Source of the DNA: Bacillota bacterium
Lineage (GTDB): Bacteria; Sysuimicrobiota; Sysuimicrobiia; Sysuimicrobiales; Segetimicrobiaceae
Direction of reading: 5' to 3'
NCBI GenBank assembly: GCA_021324975.1
Contig: JAJPIA010000030.1
Location: 58,840-122,839, forward strand
Length of the DNA stretch: 64,000 nt
The position numbers and the translations under genes are program-made. The number at the start of each line of letters is the position of its first letter. Positions within the stretch are counted from its first letter, which is position 1. Positions 59,424-64,000 of the stretch are shown here, piece by piece. The notes below the pieces were generated by a model. That model did not search any database, had not been told where the DNA came from, and saw only the letters and a program-made list of their open reading frames with translations.

Positions 59424-60433
59424 AGCAGCCGACCGATTTTCCGCGCGTCCCGCTGGCGATGCTGCCCACGCCGCTTGAACCGCTCGAGCGGCTCGGCCGC
59501 GCCCTCGATATGCGGCTGTGGATGAAGCGCGACGACTACACCGGCCTCGGCGGGGGCGGCAACAAGGTCCGCAAGCTCGAGTTTCTCATGCCGGAGGCGA
59601 TCCGGCAACGCGCCGACGTGATCATCACGACGGGCGGCCACCAATCGAACCACGCCCGCATCGTCGCAGCCGCGGCGCGCCGGTTCGGCATGGACTCGCT
59701 GCTCGTCCTCCGGGGCGCGGCGCCGAACACCTGGCAGGGCAACCTGCTGCTCGACCGCCTGCTCGGCGCCGACCTGGATTTCCTGCCGTACGACGAATAC
59801 CCGGACCTCGTCGCACCGCGGATCGAGGCCCGCGCAGAGGAACTCCGCGCCGCGGGCCGGCGTCCGTACGTCATCCCGCTCGGCGGCGCATCGGCGAAAG
59901 GCGCGCTCGGCTACGTCCTGGCGGTGGAAGAACTGGCGGGGCAGTGGGCGCGGCTCGACGATCGCGGCCCGGACTACGTCGTCGCGGCGGCCGGCTCGGC
60001 CGGAACGCTCGCGGGACTGCTGGTGGGCCTGCAGCGAATCTGGCCGGAGGCGCGGCTGCTCGGCATCAGCGTCGCGTGGCCGGCGGACCGCGTGCGCGAG
60101 CGGACGCTCGAGCTCGCCGCGGAAACACGCGCACTTCTCGGATGGGCGGAGCCCCGCGCGCAGGAGGCGCTGATCGTCACCGACGAACACGTCGGTCCTC
60201 GATACGCGGTGCCGACGGACGGCGGGCTCGCGGCGATCCGTCAGACGGCGCAGACCGAGGGCATCATGCTGGACCCAGTCTACACGGGGAAGGCGATGGA
60301 TGGGCTGATCACGCTCGCGCGCAACGGGCGCCTCGGCCGCTCGCCGCGGGTTGTCTTCGTCCATACCGGCGGCATGCCGAGCTTGTTTGCGTTCGCCGAC
60401 GCCCTGCTCTCGGCGGAGTCCGCCGCCCGGTGA
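59420..60433 (+). CDS. D-cysteine desulfhydrase/ACC deaminase-family PLP enzyme
   Basis: 337-residue fold-type II PLP enzyme. The Schiff-base Lys is in GGGGNKVRKLEFL (NKxRKLE motif), followed by TTGGHQSNHARIVAAAARRFG, PYVIPLGGASAKGALGYV, and a phosphate loop in AAAGSAGTLAGLLVGLQ. The C-terminus has DPVYTGKAMDGL, usual for this group. GTG at 59420 overlaps the stop of the preceding gene. It would eliminate ammonia (and sulfur where present) from a D-amino acid or an aminocyclopropane compound. It is followed by an ornithine cyclodeaminase-like gene, so the operon acts on an unusual amino acid. Confidence 0.9.
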   Translation: MKQPTDFPRVPLAMLPTPLEPLERLGRALDMRLWMKRDDYTGLGGGGNKVRKLEFLMPEAIRQRADVIITTGGHQSNHARIVAAAARRFGMDSLLVLRGAAPNTWQGNLLLDRLLGADLDFLPYDEYPDLVAPRIEARAEELRAAGRRPYVIPLGGASAKGALGYVLAVEELAGQWARLDDRGPDYVVAAAGSAGTLAGLLVGLQRIWPEARLLGISVAWPADRVRERTLELAAETRALLGWAEPRAQEALIVTDEHVGPRYAVPTDGGLAAIRQTAQTEGIMLDPVYTGKAMDGLITLARNGRLGRSPRVVFVHTGGMPSLFAFADALLSAESAAR

Positions 60434-60464
60434 CCTCGCCAGGCGCGCCCGTGCGCGAGCCGGT

Positions 60465-61496
60465 GTGACACCGCCGGACCTGGCCGTGCGGTTTCTCAGC
60501 CGGCGCGACGTGGTCGCCTGCGGCGCGCTGGACATGCATGCTGCCGTCGCCGATGTTGAAGCGGCCCTGCGCCTGCAGAATGCCGGCGAGACCATCATGC
60601 CGCCCGAAGCGGTGCTCCGCTGGCGCGCGACGGCGGACCGCCAAGCGGGGGGCGCGGACGAAACGGGCGCCTACGCGCTGCCGGCGTACCTGGGCGGGCC
60701 CGTACCCGTGGCCGGCATCAAGTGGACGGCGCATCGGTCGTCCCACGGCGCCGAGGGCGGGCAGGACCCGGCCGTCACGGGGCTCATTGTGCTGACGGAT
60801 CCGAGATCGGGCCGTCCGTTCGCGCTCATGGAGAGCGCACTCATCGGCGCGGTCCGGACGGCCGCCACCACCGGCGTCGCGCTTCAGCGCCTGCGGCGGA
60901 CCGACGCCACGACCGCGACCCTCATCGGCGCCGGACTCCAGGCGGAGATGCATCTTCGCATGCTGGCGGCGGTGCTGCCGGGGGCGCATCGTCTCGTCCT
61001 CGCGAATCGCACCCGCGACCACGCCGAGCGGCTGGTGCGCGGCCTCACCGGTCTTCCGTGGACGCCGGAGTTGAGCGACCTCGGTCCGTCGGCCGTGGAA
61101 GAGAGCGACGTGGTGATCGCATGCACCGCCGCGGCGTCGCCGTTCGTTCACGCCGGCTGGGTGCATCGTGGCATGGCGGCGGTGAGCATCGGGCCGTATG
61201 AGTTCTCGTATGATGCCGTGCGTGCGTTCGACGCCGTCGTCGTGGACGCGTGGGGGGACTTCAAGCGCACGAGTCTCAAAGGGTTGTTCCGGATGTACCG
61301 AGACGGACAGTTCGAGGAATCCGCCGTGGCTGCCGATCTGGGCGGGCTCGTCGCGGGGACCCGCGAGATCCCGCGCGAGTCGTCGGTCTTCGTCAGCGTC
61401 TTCGGCCTGAGCATCTTCGACGTCGCCGTGGCGGCGCGAATTGCGCGCGCTGCGGAGGAGCGTGGCGTCGGCCGCACGTTTCCCCTGTTCGAGTAA
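60465..61496 (+). CDS. Ornithine cyclodeaminase/mu-crystallin-family protein
   Basis: 343-residue NAD(P)-dependent enzyme. The nucleotide motif is ATLIGAGLQAEMHLRMLAAV, with PVAGIKWTAHRSSH in the N-terminal domain (substrate-binding Lys region) and VNxRTRDHAERLV-like LANRTRDHAERLV after the Rossmann strand. The GTG start at 60465 is preceded by GC-rich sequence; no start codon fits better. Members deaminate ornithine to proline, reduce cyclic imines or oxidise 2,3-diaminopropionate-like amino acids. Placed after a D-cysteine desulfhydrase-like enzyme, it probably handles the imine or keto acid produced there. Confidence 0.9.
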   Translation: MTPPDLAVRFLSRRDVVACGALDMHAAVADVEAALRLQNAGETIMPPEAVLRWRATADRQAGGADETGAYALPAYLGGPVPVAGIKWTAHRSSHGAEGGQDPAVTGLIVLTDPRSGRPFALMESALIGAVRTAATTGVALQRLRRTDATTATLIGAGLQAEMHLRMLAAVLPGAHRLVLANRTRDHAERLVRGLTGLPWTPELSDLGPSAVEESDVVIACTAAASPFVHAGWVHRGMAAVSIGPYEFSYDAVRAFDAVVVDAWGDFKRTSLKGLFRMYRDGQFEESAVAADLGGLVAGTREIPRESSVFVSVFGLSIFDVAVAARIARAAEERGVGRTFPLFE

Positions 61497-61539
61497 CAGG
61501 GTGCCGGCCGGCGTCCGCTGCACGCGAGGTGACACCACG

Positions 61540-62007
61540 ATGTGGCGGGGCATCGTCGAGACAATCCACATTGCCGGCGCAGCAAGGGCGCCGATGCGCT
61601 CCGTCGCGGAGGCGCGTGCGGTCCAGGGGCGCGGGCTCGACGGCGACCGGTATTTCAGCGGAACCGGGACTTGGTCCGGCACGCGAACGGCAGGGCCGCT
61701 GACGCTCATCGAGGCTGAGACGATCGAGGCGCTGCGCCGCGACCACGGCATTGAGGTTGCACCGGGCGACTGCCGCCGCAACGTCGTGACACGTGGCGTG
61801 CCGCTGGCTCATCTGGTCGGCACCGGTTTCCGCATCGGGGCGGTCGAGTTACGCGGCGTCAGACTGGTCGAGCCGTGCGATCATCTCGCCAAACTGACGG
61901 ACCGGCGCCTGCTTGCCGCCCTGGTACACCGAGGCGGTTTGCGGGCCGACATCGTGAGCAGCGGGATTATCAGTGTCGGGGACGTGGTCGAACCGATCTT
62001 GACCTAG
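61540..62007 (+). CDS. MOSC-domain protein
   Basis: 155-residue MOSC domain, which binds sulfur or molybdenum-cofactor-related ligands and includes enzymes that reduce or dehydrate N-hydroxylated bases. Landmarks: AVQGRGLDGDRYFSGTG, LTLIEAETIEAL, GDCRRNVVTRGVPLAHLVG, and the conserved Cys in RLVEPCDHLAKL. GAGGTGA lies eight bases before the start. It follows the ornithine cyclodeaminase-like gene by 43 bases and may be the last gene of the operon. The separate 6-hydroxylaminopurine or molybdopterin partner is not in view. Confidence 0.9.
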   Translation: MWRGIVETIHIAGAARAPMRSVAEARAVQGRGLDGDRYFSGTGTWSGTRTAGPLTLIEAETIEALRRDHGIEVAPGDCRRNVVTRGVPLAHLVGTGFRIGAVELRGVRLVEPCDHLAKLTDRRLLAALVHRGGLRADIVSSGIISVGDVVEPILT

Positions 62008-62256
62008 AGACGGGCGCCTCTCTCGGCCCACGTCGCGTCGCCGTTGATGGGTCCTCCCGTCGACCGAGCTTCAGACGCGCGACGGAAGCAGGTCGAAATC
62101 TTGCCGGCGGTCACCGCCTCAGCGAGTTGCAGCCGGGCGGCGCTGCGGATTTGAACCCCGGGATCCGCGCCGCGGCCCTGGCCAAGCAACTTGATGCCGG
62201 TCTTCGCTCCACGCCCGAACGCGGCGATCGTGGCGATCCGGGAGCGATCGCTGCGC

Positions 62257-62775
62257 CTAACCAGGCTCGGCGAGCAGCGTCCGAATCATCTGCTCCGTGG
62301 CGTCGTACGCGCCCTCGCCGATGTGCGTGTAGCGGATGTTGCCGCGTTTGTCGATCAGGTAGAGCGTCGGCCAGTACTCATTCCCGTAGGCCTTCCAGAT
62401 TCGAAAGTCGTTGTCCATCACGACCGGGTACTTGATCGCCTCGCGGGCGACCGCGTCTTTGACGTAGGCCACGGCGCGTTCGTGGTCAAACTCCGGCGAG
62501 TGGACGCCGACGACCACCAGGCCCTGGGCCCGATATGCGGCGTCCCAGTGCTTGACGTACGGCAGTGTGTGGATGCAGTTGATGCAGCCGGCGGCCCACA
62601 TATCAACCACCACCACCCTGCCACGCAGGCCGGCGAGCGTGAGCGGCTTGTCCGTGTTGAACCACGGTCCGCCACCCGTGAAATCGGGGGCGGGCCTGCC
62701 GGTCAAGGCGCTTCCCGGGATCGCGGTAAGCGCCAGCGCCGCCACCATCAACAAAGCCCCGGCCAACTGTCGCAC
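62257..62775 (-). CDS. TlpA/DipZ-type thioredoxin-like exported protein
   Basis: 172-residue membrane-anchored or exported thiol protein. The GTG at 62775 has GGGAGGTGA upstream at normal spacing; a GTG at 62784 lies within that ribosome site. An N-terminal hydrophobic segment (LAGALLMVAALALTAIPG) acts as anchor or signal. The thioredoxin fold follows: APDFTGGGPWFN, RGRVVVVDMWAAGCINCIH with the CINC active-site motif, and WPTLYLIDKRG before the cis-Pro region. It lies 75 bases after the riboswitch-linked small gene on the same strand, so both may share a transcript. Confidence 0.9.
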   Translation of the reverse strand: MRQLAGALLMVAALALTAIPGSALTGRPAPDFTGGGPWFNTDKPLTLAGLRGRVVVVDMWAAGCINCIHTLPYVKHWDAAYRAQGLVVVGVHSPEFDHERAVAYVKDAVAREAIKYPVVMDNDFRIWKAYGNEYWPTLYLIDKRGNIRYTHIGEGAYDATEQMIRTLLAEPG

Positions 62776-62850
62776 GCGGATCACCTCCCCGGTGGAATCC
62801 AGGGAAAGCGTACGATGGCGTGTGTGTAGGAATGATAAAGGTGGAAATCA

Positions 62851-63114
62851 TCAGGCGGGATGGCCTGAAGTCCATGATGCCGCAACCATTGTGTCGACAC
62901 GTGCAACGTATTCCTCGATGAGCTCGCGCACGATCTCATGCGGCAATCGCCGCCGTTCGTAAGCGGCACACATGAAGAACTCAACGGCATGCGTGGAGAG
63001 TCCCAAGCTGCACAGTATGTCGAGCGATGCGTCAAACTTCTTGCTGCGGGCTATGCGCGGGCCGGTTGGGTGAAGTTCCTGCAGGTGCCGGTCCAGAGTG
63101 GTCCGCCGAGGCAT
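62851..63114 (-). CDS. 87-residue orphan protein under a probable c-di-GMP riboswitch
   Basis: 87-residue soluble protein without membrane segment or signal. I do not recognise a family. It is mostly helical (DASLDILCSLGLSTHAVEFFM, split here, then HEIVRELIEEYVARVDTM) with a basic start (MPRRTTLDRHLQELH). A very strong ribosome site, GGGGGGAGGTGATTT, precedes the ATG at 63114. Directly upstream on the same strand lie a hairpin touching that site and a GEMM-I-like aptamer, so translation is probably controlled by cyclic di-GMP. Candidate roles are motility, adhesion or biofilm control, all inference. Confidence 0.75.
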   Translation of the reverse strand: MPRRTTLDRHLQELHPTGPRIARSKKFDASLDILCSLGLSTHAVEFFMCAAYERRRLPHEIVRELIEEYVARVDTMVAASWTSGHPA

Positions 63115-63125
63115 AAATCACCTCC

Positions 63126-63141
63126 CCCCTGCAAGCAGGGG
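63126..63141 (-). promoter_or_regulatory. Expression-platform hairpin next to the ribosome site
   Basis: CCCCTGC and GCAGGGG form a perfect 7-base stem closed by two bases, immediately before the GGAGGTGA ribosome site of the small gene. Its 3' arm (GCAGGGG) abuts the ribosome site, so folding could affect access to it. It sits between the aptamer and the gene, the usual place for a riboswitch output element. Confidence 0.55.
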
Positions 63142-63154
63142 TTCTGGCGTCCTC

Positions 63155-63238
63155 GTTCGGCGGCCCAGCCAGCCACGGAATCCGTGGCTCTGTGACTTTG
63201 CGTCCCCGGATTACTCCGGGTTTGCCTGTTCGTGAGGC
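63155..63238 (-). promoter_or_regulatory. Probable c-di-GMP-I (GEMM-I) riboswitch aptamer
   Basis: On the minus strand the RNA reads CACGAACAGGCAAACC, then a stem CCCGGA/UCCGGG capped by the GNRA loop GUAA, then GGACGCAAAG, which is the core pattern of GEMM-I aptamers (CACGCACAGGGCAAACC, GNRA-capped stem, GGGACGCAAAG). The second half has a perfect 9-base stem AGCCACGGA/UCCGUGGCU (63171-63189), followed by GGCUGGGCCGCCGAAC, resembling the GGYAGCCGGGYUGCCGAA part of the consensus. It lies 40 bases upstream of the small gene at 62851. The class is known to bind cyclic di-GMP; a cGAMP-binding variant is possible. Confidence 0.78.
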
Positions 63239-63444
63239 GCGACTAGGTTTGTCCCTCTTCATGCCCCCGAAGCCGACGGTGTAGACATTTGCTAGACATG
63301 CGGCCGGAGACCATCGGGCCGAGGGCCGGGCCCTACATTGTCAGGCTGCTGCGCAGCCCGTCGAGGGCAGGAGTTGACAAATGCCAAACGGAAGACCGCG
63401 GCGGACCCGTTTTGAATCGATCTCGTGCGTGAGAGGAGGCTCAT

Positions 63445-64000
63445 GTGTTGGCTAAGCCCACTGTGCTGACCCGGCGCCGCTTCGTCAGTGCCGGTCTGGC
63501 CGCCGTCGGCGCCTTGGCGGTGAGGGAGGATGTGTTCGCGCAAGCGACCGCCCGCACGCTGAGAGTTGGAAGTCTCGGCAACGCGAAGGATACCGTGGAC
63601 TGCCACTTCGGCCAGTCCGACATGGACCTCCAACGGGTCTTTCAGCTCTACGACACGCTGACCTACTTCGAGCACGACAACCTCACGCTGCGCTACGGCC
63701 TCGCCGAATCCATCGACTTGAACACCACGGCGACCGTCGCAACGATCCGGCTGCGCAGCGGTGTCACGTTCCACAACGGCAAGCCGCTGACCGCGGATGA
63801 CCTCATGTTCTCGTTCGCGCGGATCCTCGACCCAAAGAATCCGGGCAAGGCGGCGAAGAGCCTCGGATCGATCAACGCCAAGGCGATGACCAGGCTGGAC
63901 CGGCGGACCGTTCGCCTGACGTTGAACTACCCCGACGCGATCCTCGCCGAGCGCTTCTACATCCCGCAGTCGTCGATCGTGCCCGTCGGGTTCGATCCGC
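63445..64000 (+). CDS. ABC transporter substrate-binding protein, family 5 (DppA-like), 3' truncated by window edge
   Basis: Start of another exported receptor; 185 codons are visible. The GTG at 63445 has GAGGAGG upstream; an ATG two bases earlier is in another frame that stops after eight codons. The Tat-like leader is LTRRRFVSAGLAAVGALA, with a signal-like region ending near VFAQA. Landmarks: VGSLGNAKDTVDCHFGQSD, RVFQLYDTLTYFE, and RLRSGVTFHNGKPLTADDLMFSF. It runs away from the riboswitch-linked gene, so the 330-base gap is a divergent promoter region as well. Confidence 0.9.
   Translation, partial: MLAKPTVLTRRRFVSAGLAAVGALAVREDVFAQATARTLRVGSLGNAKDTVDCHFGQSDMDLQRVFQLYDTLTYFEHDNLTLRYGLAESIDLNTTATVATIRLRSGVTFHNGKPLTADDLMFSFARILDPKNPGKAAKSLGSINAKAMTRLDRRTVRLTLNYPDAILAERFYIPQSSIVPVGFDP

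Noticed and set aside
62140..62180. GGATTTGAACC on the plus strand, which resembles the antisense of a tRNA T-arm
   Set aside because: The T-stem does not pair (a G-G mismatch in the third position) and no acceptor, D-arm or anticodon stem can be drawn around it, so there is no tRNA here.

Overview
The window is about 64 kb of high-GC DNA from a free-living heterotrophic bacterium. Coding sequence is dense, GTG starts are common, many genes overlap by 4 bases (ATGA or GTGA), and exported binding proteins carry Tat-like twin-arginine leaders. I see no rRNA, tRNA, CRISPR array, transposase or phage gene. The phylum cannot be fixed by reading alone. The family mix (Dpp and Liv transporters, hydantoinase/oxoprolinase pairs, IclR regulators, amidohydrolases) fits soil or sediment lineages such as Rokubacteria/Methylomirabilota or Armatimonadota-like groups, or soil Proteobacteria. 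That is inference only.

Layout. 0-20 kb: the end of a DegT aminotransferase, then three sets of family-5 (oligopeptide-type) ABC transporter genes mixed with two Gfo/Idh/MocA dehydrogenases, three amidohydrolases (two imidazolonepropionase/prolidase-like, one hydantoinase-like), an unknown TIM-barrel-like protein, a frameshifted class I aminotransferase and an M20 peptidase. 20-31 kb: an SDR dehydrogenase divergent from an IclR regulator, an asparaginase-like protein lacking a key Asp, four more DegT aminotransferases, a D-2-hydroxyacid dehydrogenase, a GalB/PIG-L-like hydrolase, and an amidase with a small AtzG/GatC-like partner. 31-41 kb: a HyuA-HyuB pair and a Liv-type transporter whose permease LivM is fused to the ATPase LivG, then a DUF5996 protein. 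41-55 kb: a probable nine-gene minus-strand operon (HyuA, HyuB, DppB, GntR/FCD regulator, DppA, HyuB, M24 peptidase, HyuA, DadA-like oxidase). 55-62 kb: an IclR regulator divergent from a compact plus-strand operon (DppA, DppC, DUF3830, unknown protein, D-cysteine desulfhydrase-like enzyme, ornithine cyclodeaminase-like enzyme), with paired GGGAC/GTCCC palindromes between them, then a MOSC protein. 62-64 kb: a TlpA-like thioredoxin, an 87-residue orphan protein preceded by a probable c-di-GMP-I (GEMM-I) riboswitch, and the start of another DppA.

Taken together the region reads as a scavenging island for nitrogen-containing small molecules. Substrates would be captured by the binding proteins, imported, and opened at C-N bonds by hydantoinases, amidases, peptidases and amidohydrolases. 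Amino groups would then be handled by PLP enzymes and dehydrogenases. Six DppA-type binding proteins occur without a single DppD/DppF ATPase, so the ATPases must lie elsewhere. Most substrate assignments are family-level inference.
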